Source: Acholoe squamosa (lineage: Eukaryota > Annelida > Polychaeta > Phyllodocida > Polynoidae). From it: 64,000 nucleotides of DNA. How positions within the stretch are numbered: position 1 is the first letter of the stretch; each line of letters opens with the position of its first letter. The stretch lies in NCBI GenBank assembly GCA_949317995.1, contig OX439044.1, positions 17,322,641-17,386,640 of the forward strand. Direction: 5' to 3'. Positions 36,549 through 48,480 of this stretch are shown piece after piece. The notes under the pieces are model-generated. The model ran no database searches and was not told the origin of the DNA. It was given only the letters and a program-made list of their open reading frames with translations. The translations under genes were made by a program, and so were the position numbers.

Positions 36549-38910
36549 TACTCAGTGCTGACAAAGACAAATACAGACATTAATATATTATAAGAGAACA
36601 AGAGTTTGAGGCAGGCCCTCAGAGGCAGAGATGGTATGAAGATGGCCTAACACCTCCTTCCCTTAGCCATGGAACATGCTACGTCAAGTTTAAACTTACC
36701 ACAGATATCCACATTGTACCATGGCAATGTTACACATTGGTCCCTAGTGTGAGGACCATGCTTAAAGGCACTGATCTGAGAGGATATTGACATTTGCTGA
36801 CATTGTTGTCTGACCGATATTCCATCTTTCCAGTCAATGTTCTCCCATTACCCCAACACAAAAGAACTGCCAAAAACATTAGGCTCTGAACTATGTCGGA
36901 GTACTTTTAACATTTGGCTAGCCATTTTAAGGTAGCTAGGTAGTTGGACTTCTCTATGGGTGCTCAAAGGGCTGAATACATAGTCTTGTATGCGATAACA
37001 GGCTGGGATATATCTGTAATCTTACATTTAATTCATAGACTCTTACATGACACAATTCCCATTGATTCACACACAGTATCTATAAAAAATGCTAACATAG
37101 CATCACACATTAGATCTACCATTCTATATTAGAAAACCTTTGGTAATAATGAAAAATCTCTCTCTTAGAACTGTCAATTCTTCTGATGTATTGATATTGC
37201 GCGTGAAAGGCAGCATTCCTTTTCCCCATGTGGGTCAGATTTTGCTAGATATACACAATTTTGTTTTGTCTTGACACAACACTTACAGGGCTTTTACATT
37301 GTAGATGCAATACTCTAGATCTTGATAGGAGGACATATGAGTGATGCAGCTGATTGTGATGGAGTAGGCAACCCTTAACAACAGACTGATGAATGCAAGA
37401 AAAGAAAAGTTTACCAGATGCACATTGGTATCTCATAACGCGATGTGATTTTGTTAATAAAATTGCATTTTACTGAATCTGGAAAGCAACAGTTTTATTA
37501 TTGAGAGAGTCAATGTATAAACTCTAATTCTACTTTCAAGGAAGCAGTAAGAAGGTATTGGAAACCATTTGATGTTTATAGTTCATCTAACAAAGAAGGA
37601 GGTGGTTGGGAATCCACCCCTGCACTTTCTTCGTTTGTCATCATCATCGGGGAGTAGATATGTCTAACGCTAATAAATTGATGCATTGTGGCAATTATTC
37701 TATCACAGGAGGTTGTTCCCCCAGATGGGCTGGCTACAAGAAACACCTCAGTCATTACGGCCCATTCTGAACTGTGGACAGCATGGGGGAGATGACTCGC
37801 GTGACATGGGGAGGAGGATACTCACTGCAAGCAAAGTCAGGCCGCTTATAGCATTTGTTCACAAATGGACATTTTTTTTACAATGCTTGGAGAAATTGGC
37901 CATGTTTGCCTCATACATTATAGATAGAGATAGTGGATGGATACGATATGGTACAATAGTTCCAACATACAATACAATATACCGTTAATATCTCGACAAG
38001 ATAATCTTGGGGTTGTTCATATTCTAATAAAGCTGGAAATTCAGATGTGAGTATATTGTGACATGATTTTCTTTTAATGTACCGTGTCTTGCCTTTCATG
38101 TTACAGTGAAAGTTCAGTAAATCTATTTCTCAATATTTCAGTAATAATAACCTTTGGTTCTATATTATCACAAGGGCCTGGATCTCTGAAATGCGCAGGA
38201 CTATAATAGTGACTAATACGAGTGGGCGGATGATCTTGTTACCAAAGATTGTATGGAAATGTACATAACAGTGTTATGTGTAGGGCTTAAGAAATGAAAT
38301 TAGTCCATATCTATAGCATGAAAATGGACACTATTGACCACAATCCGTCTCAATAGGCCATTAAGTCACACTGGAGTCAGTCAACAACATTATCTGGTGG
38401 TATTTAGGATATCGAACATGTTAACCCTGCAGTGATCACAGAATGCTTTTATGTTCAACATGCATATACCCATGGATAGTCACGATGCTTACATATAGCC
38501 CGGCTTAAAAGACCTGCATCTTCTCATCCTTACACCATGCTGACTCTGTTGTCTTGGTACAGTTCCAAATGGTTGGCACCACACACTAATCCGAGTCTAC
38601 TCACCAGCACTGTATTGAGCGTCAATATGGCAAATGTGTGTATTAACCTCATCATATAGCATTTATATGGCTCATCAAAGCTGGACCCCACAAAGGCTTA
38701 AAGTTACTGATGCAATCCTTAATCCCTCCAGCCCAGATAAACCAGGAGACATGGCTAAATCGCAGAGGTGTGCTAATCTTCAGATCGGGATTATGAATAT
38801 AATGCCCACCGCCCAATTAGTCCAGCTCCCGACGCTGCTCACATGTTTTGATAGAGCCTGGAGATCATTTTCTGGTATTTGGAGTACCCAGGAAATTTAT
38901 AGAGATAAAA
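36549..38910. other. Spacer, no gene recognised
   Basis: AT-rich spacer without arrays. The frame 37686-37988 (100 codons) has no motif. Confidence 0.4.
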
Positions 38911-39113
38911 TTAACCCTTTACGTACCACAAGGTTCATATAACTTCATCATAATGATGTCCCGATGCAATTCTGCATTAGAGCATTCATGCCAAAGACTC
39001 ATGACTGTCTCAAACATGTAGGGTAGGCATGAAACATAAATGTAGCCCTACCCCTCCTTAAGGTACATTTATTTATCACGATGGCAAATGGACAAATTGC
39101 ATAAAGGGGTTAA
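38911..39113. mobile_element. TTAA-flanked MITE
   Basis: TTAACCCTTTACG at 38911 and, inverted, TTAACCCCTTTATG from 39113. About 200 bp, with internal weak dyad TCATCATAATGATG. The TTAA plus CCCTTT termini fit a piggyBac-like non-autonomous element. Confidence 0.55.
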
Positions 39114-40503
39114 TAATATGACAGAGATTGAAACTCCCATATATAACCCACCAAATTACATTAGAATAATGCTATTGGCATTGACATTATGGTTTCCATT
39201 GAACACAAAGTGAGAGAGTCCTGTACTAATATCTACAGTTTATTGGTGTATAATCCACCTCCAGGGTAGGTCCTAATCTGAATATGATTCACAGGAGTTG
39301 ATGAAGGTTGCTAATGGGAGCGGAATGAAGATGTTCTACATGCCTGTGGCAGGGGGAGATTTACTGGAGGATGCTTGAGTCTATATAGAAATTGCATCTC
39401 GCGACACACAGGCCAGACTAATCTGGGCAAGAGCAAGGTAATGACATGCAAAGCCTAACATAATGTGGAACTTCATCAGGTAGTACATTAGCGTTTGTAG
39501 ATTACTGAGGTGTATACATTAAGGCATACCTACAGTGAGGAAATTGCTGCACATAGAGAGAGTAACTGTGAGAATACAGCAATCGTAAATGAAGGGTAAA
39601 ATTTAGAAAATTGCAAAACAAAACAAAAGGTAAAACTAGAGAATGGGCTGCTGAGATTTTGTGGACCAGCCTTTCAAAATACAGTATCAAATTCTGCAGC
39701 TATTGACAAGGAAATTAACAATTGTGTGAGCTCAGACGTCATACAGGAGAGACCAACAGCCGAATTCTTCTTAAATCCATTGCAAATATAAAAAAGAAAC
39801 TGGTGAAAACAATGAGTGCATTGTAGCATACATGTTGCTATGATTAATCGGTATAACTGGTAAAAGATAGTATATATACAAACTAGTTACATCACCACGC
39901 ATGCTGTCTGCGCAGTTTTTCTGCGCAGGCGCGGTCTGATTAATGAGCCGTCAACAAAGTGGTACCAGCTCAGAGAGATGCTCACCGATAGAGATAGAGC
40001 GGAAAGAGTATCTGCTCAGCCCTATATAGATGGTGCACAGATAGGCCAGATTGAGTGTTATAGTGGAAAGGGAAGCTCGCTGTTATTAATGCCACTTTTT
40101 GTGCTGTATCTGAGTTGGACAGCCGACAAATCAGTCAGATAAGGGGACTCTGGTTATCAACCACCCCTGATGTCAGTCGACAGATTACCACGCCACGTGC
40201 GTTTCATCTTGCAGTTAACCTGTCCCATGCTTAATTGAAATCTCTGAAATAAAGTGCCATTCCTTGTGTTTTTATGTAGATTCTGATTTAGATATGTGCG
40301 AGGTGGAGAATGAAAACAGGTTATTTAAAAAGACTGTTTTGATTAGGAAAGTAGAGAGGGTTGTGTAAATTTGCAAGGTTTTGGTTATATCAAATTTATT
40401 CACCCTTTTTTCCCTTTGCAGGTGGGTAATCTGCTGTGACTAGCTGGTGTGACTAGAGGTAGGCCAAGGATATTCCATTCTACATCGCTTATCACGGGTT
40501 AAA
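39114..40503. other. Spacer with a CTGCGCAG dyad
   Basis: CTGCGCAGTTTTTCTGCGCAG at about 39907-39927 is a short dyad followed by GCGCGG, NRF1-like in composition. No gene recognised. Confidence 0.35.
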
Positions 40504-40794
40504 CAGGGTTCCCATGCACACGTCATGGAAAGTCATTGGCTGTCAAGGTACAAAAACAGTTGACAGGAAGAGCCATGGAATGTCATGAAATTTCAACATC
40601 TGGCAGAGAAAGTAAAGGGAAAGTGATTATATTTTAGCAAAATTCTTTCATATTTACCCACTTCTCAATTGAAGAAATTTTCATACGGGCTTTGCCCACT
40701 TATGTCCAAAAATATACAATTATGTCAGGGAAGACTTTGATATTTGTCATGGAAGGCCATGAGATTTCAGTCGGAGAATTTTGTGGGAATCCTA
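40504..40794. mobile_element. MITE with CAGGGTTCCCA ends (hAT-like)
   Basis: CAGGGTTCCCATGCACACGT at 40504 continues into GTCATGGAAAGTCAT. The right end reads, inverted, TAGGATTCCCACAAAATTC with TCATGGCCTTCCATGAC inside. CAGGGTTCCCAC plus internal GTCATGGAA is a widespread animal MITE type. Flanks show no clean 8-bp duplication, so the copy is old. Confidence 0.65.
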
Positions 40795-42151
40795 TTGAAG
40801 AAGCGCACTTCCAGAAAAAGAAACTGTTTGCCATCAACTGAATTCAAAACACCTAGATGCTGAAAATGATATTCAATTTGTGAGCTTTAGGGTATAATCT
40901 GCTTCTTAAGGGTACTACCATCAGCCCCAGCAGGGTCAGCACAATCTAAGTTGTCTGATAAGTGGGGGATATACAGCTGAATTCATCAGATGTGTTATCC
41001 CATATACATATCTTCAGGTATTTTATGAGCAATCGCGATAATTGAATCACATCCCCTTGTTGTACACCCTTGCTTACTCAATTATTCAAGACTCTATAAA
41101 GTGTCCCATGTATCAAACATGTACGACTATCCCTTGGAGGGGTTGGTGGTGTCCGAACCCTTCCAAAGAATTGTAGTAAAAGTAGGCTGGAAGCAGACAC
41201 AGTAGCTTAAAAAAACTTTTCCCTCTTAATTTACGAGTTTGTATGGTATAAATGATATATCGAGATGGAATTCGCATTGTGTAATCTAACCATTGATATG
41301 ATAAATGATTTAAATAGAATCATAGAAATGAGACGAGAAAGTAGTAGGACGCTATACATTGGGAAATATAAAGTAGGGGATATAGTCCTTGTGGTCCTCA
41401 AAAATGATCATGTCTCTAGACCTGACAGGTCTTACCTCCCTTTCACCTCCAGATTCCTGTAAGCCTCAAGTGGTTTCGATCCCCACCTATTGACTCTGCA
41501 AGCCTGTCCCAACTATGGATCGCGGATTGGCGGACAAAGTCCTGCCTGTTCCCTGAAAGCCCTTTGCCTAAAAGGGCATTTCAAATCCACATAAAGTGTG
41601 GGATTGGTGTCGCGGGGAGCACTGGCCTTTGAACCCCGTCTAATTGGACCCAATCATGGAAGCCACGGGCGAAGCCACTCCAGAAGCCACTTGTGAACGG
41701 CCAGAGAAGCTACCGGCAAATTTAAAGAAGCCCTACCCTGTGAAGTGGCCTCTGCTCACTTGCACAGCTCCACAGCCTTCCCCACCCCTACCCATGCAGT
41801 ATCCTTAACTACTAGTATCCACCCGTACCAGAACAGTTTGATTATTCATTCTGTGTCATAGCCTAACAACCAAGTATTGGAGGTATTACAATTCGCACAC
41901 ATGGTTTGCTAAGACAAAATGGACATTTTCCCGTCGAAGGCCTTCGGTGGGAGAGAGTATATTTTCGAGATGACACAGTGAGTGACATCTCTGATATTTT
42001 AATTAAAGAATATGGGATATTGGGTGCCTTGGGGGCATGAGTGTTAGAGGTTTAGGTGGTGGGGGGGGGATGTCCAGTACTAAGAGGGGCATGGTTGACC
42101 AGACAGTGCAGAGACTGGAGGGCTGCGGAGGGAGTTGGCTAAAAGCTAAAT
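40795..42151. other. Spacer, no gene recognised
   Basis: The 65-codon frame 41265-41462 contains GKYKVGDIVLVV, faintly like the C-terminal fold of LTR integrases, but has no other support. Confidence 0.4.
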
Positions 42152-42462
42152 GGTAAATGACGGGGGACCACCCTCTAAAGTAGGCCATGAGGGGTGCGTT
42201 AGGCTGCTAACTTTTATCTCTAACTACGTCTGCCCACATGCCAGGTTCTTTGAAGATTCAGAGAAAAGGTGACTTAATGTTACAAATTTAGGTCGTATTT
42301 TTAAAGGTTTATTTTGGGGGGATTGTAGATGCAAAAATTTGATTGGGGGTTCGGGGGCAGAGCCCCCGAAAAAGGTTAGTTCTTAACTCTATGTCCGTTT
42401 TTCAGTGGTACCGAACGCACCGTTCATGACCTGCTTTTGGGACTGGTCCCCCGTCATTTACC
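42152..42462. mobile_element. 311-bp MITE, GGTAAATGACGGGGGACCA ends
   Basis: A perfect 19-bp TIR: GGTAAATGACGGGGGACCA at 42152-42170 and its reverse complement at 42444-42462. Weaker pairing continues inward for about 35 bp (AAAGTAGGCCATGAGGGGTGC with its counterpart). The core holds a separate strong hairpin TCGGGGGCAGAGCCCCCGA near 42350. No clear target duplication. Superfamily not assigned. Confidence 0.8.
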
Positions 42463-43700
42463 TTATAAGCGCGGCCGGGAGTTGTGTGATCTTATTAGAC
42501 CCATGACGCACAGAAAGGTGCGATGCGCGCGCCGCTCAATTACCATGACAACGTATCGATCTCAGTAGACAGACAACCTTAGGAGGTTTGAAAGTGGATG
42601 TTGAGGAGGGGAGGGGGGGGGGGGGTTGGAGCTATAGGACAGTAAGGTAGAACCGCTAGGAGCAGGGTAAGTTTGTCTGTGAATTGACCGTTTCTGTTTG
42701 TTAGGAGGTAGAGAACTCAGGAATTTGGCAGAAAAGGGAAAGTATTGGGTGCAGGTGTGATGGGACTCCGGAATCAGAACCATCTTGATGTTAGGAGGAA
42801 ATGTGGGGACGAATCTGATAACTATTTCAGGTAAAGATATAACCCAATAGTAATCCTAACTGACCCTGATAAAGGCATGTGATATGTGTTGCGGTATGAA
42901 TCAGGTGGTGTGGATTGAATAAGACAGTGTGAGATTTGAATTGGACGGGGGGATTAGAGCCGCGTGTGAGGCCATTCTTTCTCTGTCAGGACAGGGTCAA
43001 GCGGGGCATCACGACCACGTGTTCTGTTAATTAGTTAATTGATCCCAAGCTGGTAGCCGTCCTAATGTCTTGATCTGGACCAAATAAACCTCTCACCAAT
43101 CTGGTTTTCAATGACATCAACAACAATCACTAGTAGCAACAGAAGTGAGGAGTCTAGACCTGAGATATCAACCAGAGTTGGTGCCAAGAGGCTGATTAAG
43201 AACTAAACCATCCGCATGTCGTTTATGTATGTTATTTTTGCATGAGATGAAGACTGAGTTGACCAGTATACGTGGATAGAGATATGACTGTGCCAGCTAC
43301 TCTACATTTTGCTCACCCTCTCCCCTGTTTGAAAGGAATTTTATATCTGCACCTTGCCTCTGTGTACGAACTAGCTTGAATGTAGGTGAACTAATTTTGA
43401 ATGGTGAATTCCTGACTTTGAAATATTCCTACTTTTTATGCATTGGATCCCGCTATAAGGAAGATCTAAATTGCTAAGTATTGTCAACCGTGGAGTGACA
43501 GCTCTGCCGAGCTATTAGGATATCACATAGTTCATCCAATTAGATAGTGGCACGACACAACTTACACCCTGTATGTGGGAGACCAGAATACAGGAACCCA
43601 ATACATTAATTAGCATTCACGATGTAATACTCAAGAAAGAAGGTCAAACTAACACTCATGTACTATTCTGTTTAGTTTGAGAGCCGGTTTCTGACTCTTC
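42463..43700. other. Spacer, no gene recognised
   Basis: CpG-containing at 42465-42560 (GATGCGCGCGCCGC), a G-run near 42600-42625, then ordinary spacer. No coding frame recognised. Confidence 0.4.
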
Positions 43701-43714
43701 CCACCAGAGGGCAC
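43701..43714 (+). promoter_or_regulatory. CTCF-like site, forward
   Basis: CCACCAGAGGGCAC, exact match to CCASYAGRKGGCRS, motif pointing right. Confidence 0.6.
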
Positions 43715-43853
43715 TAGTTGTAGCCTGTGCTGGTTGCGGCAGGTCACCTGGCACCAGCGAAACGATTAATCCTTTCCGCTGATTCCGGCTGATTAAGCCC
43801 TCAGGGTCCAACTAGCAGGTCGGCAGATGTCCGACGCGCCGGCTACCAGCCAA

Positions 43854-43867
43854 CCGCCCTCTGGTGT
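43854..43867 (-). promoter_or_regulatory. CTCF-like site, reverse, one mismatch
   Basis: On the minus strand ACACCAGAGGGCGG: only the first base departs from the consensus. It sits 8 bp from the next exact site. Confidence 0.45.
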
Positions 43868-43874
43868 CGTCCTA

Positions 43875-43888
43875 CCGCCCCCTAGTGG
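43875..43888 (-). promoter_or_regulatory. CTCF-like site, reverse
   Basis: Minus-strand CCACTAGGGGGCGG, exact match. It faces the forward site at 43701 about 160 bp away. Confidence 0.6.
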
Positions 43889-45165
43889 CAAGGGGGAAGT
43901 GCAGTGTCGGTACACTTGAGCATTTTGCCTCAGTGTCTTGGCGCTGCAGCTTCCATAGGCTAAGGAAGATGACACTGGGATATAGGTAGTAGGGTACACA
44001 CTGCGCAATGCACTGATTAAACGGAGTGCATAAAGATAGTGAAGTAATTTCCTATATTCATTCATTTAGAGGTCCCCAATCATGCTAACTCTTAACACTG
44101 ATTATCTCTCTGGTACCTGCTCCAGTAATGACCTCCCATTCCCGCTATAGGGAGCTCGCAAAATCGACTGATATGATATACTTGTATTAACAATATTTTG
44201 TTATTGTATATTGACCCTTATGAAAACAGCATAAATATGTGTGTATCTTTTTGGTCAATAAAAAGCATTCCAACAACAACCTCAGCTGCTGCAATCAAAT
44301 TAGCCGAATTGTGAAAAATAAAAGATAATGGGGTTATGGTCCTCAGTGTCACTTTTTGCACTACTTATCCAAAACGGCTACCCCGGAAGTCGTCGGCTTT
44401 GACCTTGGATGTTCCCGTAGTTGGCAACTCACACTCTATCTGTAGTGCAACCAGCGAAAGTGACCCAGGGAATCAGAAAAAAAGTAGAAGTTGTGTGAAA
44501 GCACAGAGTTACAACGGTAGGAGTTGCAATGCTTTTGGCACGTGGTGGCGCCACTTCTTTTCGTGCGAGCAGTGCCGCAGGTGCTGGTATAATCTAATCT
44601 ATTTACTTACCTTGCTTTGACCAACCGTCCCTTCGGCTTAGACAAGGTGGCAACTCCTATACTACTTACAGTACCGCGCGTCACATCCCTAGGCTTAACC
44701 TAGCTGTAACAGACCAGAATTGGATTGCGCGTTACATTATACGAAATGTTTGGACATTGAACTCTTGGATATTGCCATGTCACCTCACCTTATACGAAAG
44801 CAACAGGTTCTCCCGTCAGTTTTAAGACTGGAACTTTTACAGTCAGGCTTCACAGGCGTGCAGATGTCAATAAAGGCCCCACCGTTTACAGTGATACACA
44901 TTGACCTCCCATCAGAACGTCCGCGCCATTAAACACGATCTTTGCTCTATGTCTGAAATACCCATAATATAGGAATCATGTCTTTTATATAATGAGTCCT
45001 ATCCATTTGACATAGCATGGGGGAGTCAGTTGCTTGCTTGAAGGTAAGGTGTATATTGTGTTACCTTTGGATTGGGGAGGGAGAGAAAAGAATCAGAGTC
45101 GTTCAGAATCGTTTGGAGGGGTGGGGGCTATTCAGTTTTGGCCGATAGGGGGAGTCCATGTGAGA
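43889..45165. other. Spacer with isolated promoter-like words
   Basis: CCCCGGAAGTCG (ETS-like) near 44381 and GGCACGTGGTGGCGCCAC near 44538 are suggestive but not clustered enough to call. The 94-codon frame 44336-44620 over them shows no domain. Confidence 0.35.
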
Positions 45166-45169
45166 TTCA

Positions 45170-45360
45170 TGTGAGATTCCGCCTTATCTGGTCAGAGCCG
45201 CCGCCGCACGTCGCCCCTATCGCCGGGCGCGTGTCGGCCCCGCCATCTAGTGGCTGGAGACCCCGAGAGGGCAAGAAGACGGGTGGCGCCGCCCTGGTGG
45301 TGACCCCGATGTCAGTGAGGCCATTGTTTGGTAATTGAGCGGGGACGGTGCGCCGCATAA
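45170..45360. promoter_or_regulatory. CpG-dense block containing a CTCF-like site
   Basis: GCCGCCGCCGCACGTCGCC and GGGCGCGTGTCGGCCCCGCC make this among the most CpG-dense stretches in the window. It contains the minus-strand CTCF-like site at 45240-45253. It may be a promoter or an insulator; no transcript start is assigned. Confidence 0.4.
45240..45253 (-). promoter_or_regulatory. CTCF-like site, reverse
   Basis: Minus-strand CCACTAGATGGCGG, exact match to the consensus, inside a CpG-dense block. Confidence 0.6.
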
Positions 45361-46023
45361 AGGGAGTTGGACAGGGAGATGGGTATGTCTGTGTTGGGGG
45401 TGTGCTATGTATGAATGACCTTGTCTGCAAAAATATTTAAACTGAGTAAATCATAAAAAATAAACTGACTGTCCATATTTAATGCTCATGGTGCACAAAA
45501 CAAGTAGAAGCTAGATAGATCTTTTTTACTGGTAATAACTATGACCCCCTCATTTTGGACATGGCAACATGGCGCGGGTGTGACATGAGGCTTGTATCGA
45601 CCAGATTGGTTGTTTTATGTGAGTAGATACTCAAGAGGCAAGCCCAAATTCAACAACCTTGCAAAGATAGAAACACCGGTAATATTCAGGAAAAGTCCTC
45701 CATAGGATGGTATAGATAGGTTTACCATGAAATCGGTGATGGGTGTAGGACGGGTAGGTCTGATCCAAAGCGTCACGTCACTGTAGACATTAGGAGCATT
45801 AAGTTGTAGGAAGAGGAGCAATACACGCATATGTACACTGGGCTGTACTGACTGGGTATTGCTGGTTAGCATTTAGACTTACTCAGGTTGAGCTGTGTTC
45901 AATATCAAATGAAGATAGGGGGAGATTATACCTTTCATTGTGCTCTTAAAAGGGATCCAGTAGGACTTATTATTTGCTTGGCTGGGGCACATTAGATGAT
46001 GACCCTAGTGTGTCTGATCAGGT
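45361..46023. other. Spacer, no gene recognised
   Basis: AT-rich, with no array and no protein-like frame. Confidence 0.4.
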
Positions 46024-46371
46024 AAAAATCAGGGGTGTGAAATATCCGCCTTTAGGCGGAAATCTGCTTTATTTAAGTCCACTAGGACCGTTCCTGAGAT
46101 CTGTGTAAATTAACTGAGAAATTGAAATACCATTTGTATGGGGGGGGGGGGGTGTGACTGACTGAGTGAAACTGACTGTCAATGTTATCAATGTTTGATA
46201 ACTTCCAAACTGGTTACTACTATCATCTAAATCATATGTAACCCCCCTAAAAGGTGCTAACGTGTATCTAATTGGCTATCTGAACAGATTTGATCCAATG
46301 TAAAATTGACTTTAAATCCTGGAATATAATTCAACCTAAACCGGTCTCAGCATTTCACACCCCTGAAAAAT
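46024..46371. mobile_element. MITE with CAGGGGTGTGAAAT ends (hAT-like)
   Basis: A perfect 14-bp TIR: CAGGGGTGTGAAAT at 46030-46043 and its reverse complement at 46352-46365. AAAAAT directly flanks both sides (46024-46029, 46366-46371). hAT elements normally give 8 bp, so the duplication is short or eroded. An inner hairpin CCGCCTTTAGGCGG lies near the left end, and a G-run at about 46141-46152. Confidence 0.85.
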
Positions 46372-46803
46372 AAAGCAGTAGACTCATGTAGCTTGTTTTT
46401 TGGCCATTGTCCGTACAAATACATTTATATATACTCTGCATTCCACGTCCACTTATTTATTTGTACATCATTAAATGCTAAATCCCTAATGTCAGCATGA
46501 CATGGAATCAATCCAGACAGACTTGAACATACCAAATTTCAATAAACACATAAATTCAAAGAAGGGCAGAAGGCAGGGTCATTTATAAATACGGTTATTC
46601 TGATATATTTGAGACAAACTGGAATGATTGTATCGTGTTATCCCCGCCGTCTGCCAATACAAGTCCAGAACGTAGAGCATCCTGTCGTGCTAACTTGCCA
46701 GGGGTGCGCTGATCATGGGCGCCTGGTGGCATGGGTGTGACTTTCATTTATTATCTTACATCAGATACACAAACAGGGGGCTATGAGGTGCTCTCTGGTT
46801 ACT

Positions 46804-46824
46804 GAGCCGCTCATGGAGCGGCTC
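46804..46824. promoter_or_regulatory. GAGCCGCTC/GAGCGGCTC inverted pair
   Basis: The C-centred variant of the dispersed GAGCNGCTC palindrome occurs twice within 21 bp in mutually inverted form, making a hairpin-capable TGAGCCGCTCATGGAGCGGC. Confidence 0.45.
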
Positions 46825-47284
46825 ACGCCACCCACAGGGATTAATGTGGGGTGGTGGATGTTACAGGATGGGGGAGACAGGGAGCCAGGAAGTGGCCAAA
46901 CATCTGTGCATGGGTCTGCCAAAGGATTGGGTTATTGATCAAAGGATGGCATTTACTCATATCTAGGCCAACGTTGATTTATTTTCTCAAGACTTGTTGA
47001 TCCCAACCCACTTGTCTGGAGGATGCAATCAGATGTGGGAATATAGGGTTAGGTAACTAAGATATGTAGACCTGTGGAGCAACCTTCCAGATCTCTGGGT
47101 TTAGAAAGGTTCAGATGCAGCTCAAATTGAGTTGTCCCAAAAAGCCATGACACCGTATAGGGGAGGTTGATGTAGTGATTTTTCAATCCACATTAAAAAG
47201 TAACTATTTTCAACTATCCACCATTCTAAGTATGTGGAATCGAAGGGGAAGGTATTGGATCTCAATTTAAACATTATATTACAT

Positions 47285-47356
47285 AGCGAAACAGTATGTT
47301 ATTATACAAAAAAAAGGTATAGCGAAACAGTATGTTATTATACAAAAAAAAAGGTA
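47285..47356. repeat. 36-bp tandem duplication
   Basis: AGCGAAACAGTATGTTATTA followed by TAC and an A-run is repeated at exactly 36 bp (47285, 47321), with a one-base difference in the A-run. Recent slippage or duplication. Confidence 0.9.
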
Positions 47357-48480
47357 AAGAAGTTACAAATTTTCCCAGAGAAGACACTTGGATTAAGATC
47401 GGTTGAAGTATCGCAACATCTCGTGCATATTGCTAGAAGTGACAAGAGTTGGTGCAAGCTGGCCCCAAACGCCCATACCGTAGGTCTATGCTTTAGAGAT
47501 TAAAACATTGAACAGAATTGTTCACAAAGAGGCCGAGACAGTAGAAACATGACGGATGGGTGGGGTAAGAGGAGTACATTTACCACCGAAATGGCTTCAT
47601 AACAGGTTTGTAAAAACAATTTGAGGTGCCCTGGTCTGTACAGTGTTAGATTAGATCCTTACTCAAGGCCTCCTGATATCATTTTCGCCAGTAATGGCGA
47701 GAAAAATCCAATATGGCGAGTGTACAGGGAGACGATGGGTCCCGGGGCGGAAGACGGGCATGGCGACGAAATGTTTACGGGATGTGTGAGAGGAGGCCCC
47801 AGGCCGAGCGGTCTTCCGCCGCCGCGTTCATTCCACGCTTTGGCGTGGAAGCATTCTATATTTCTGGAAATAAATAATTGATCTTTCAGTCATAATATTA
47901 TTGTATGTATCATGATCGTTATCAATCTGAGCAAATCAAAATTCACAGTCTCACAAATCACGGCGTCTGTTTGGAGAAGTGAGCAGTTCTTACGTGACTA
48001 GGTGAGCAGCTCACCACTTACCCATGTGTGGCATGACTCAGATATGACTCTTCATATGACCTGCATATATACACACATCACTGAATGGGAGTGAGACATG
48101 GCATGTCTGACAGACCAGCTTATGGACATAGATAAAAAGGAGAAGGTAAACGTGTGCAGTAAATCATAAACATAGGATGTCATGTTAATCCGTGTTTACT
48201 GAGATCTCATGTCATTCATGCAGATGTATATATGTAATGCTGACCCTCGTATTAGACTTGCTGAAGTCCCACTCAAGCATCAATTGCCAGCATCCATGTA
48301 TTGCCTTTCTCCTGCAAAGTGATATGCTTGGTTGAGCAGGGGTAGGATAGGGTCCCAGGGGTGGTAGGGGGCAGGGGTTCTTTACCAAAAGGTTGCCAAC
48401 AATACTTGTCCAAACCTCTTGCATTGAAAGCATTTATAACCTTGCTTCTGGAATAAACATAGCATGTTGACATATCCAGT

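Noticed and set aside
41265-41462. Integrase-like GKYKVGDIVLV peptide
   Set aside because: Too short, and no neighbouring RNase H or integrase core, primer-binding site or LTR was found.
41455-41495. tRNA-like TTTCGATCCCCAC
   Set aside because: No matching A box, anticodon arm or acceptor stem upstream.
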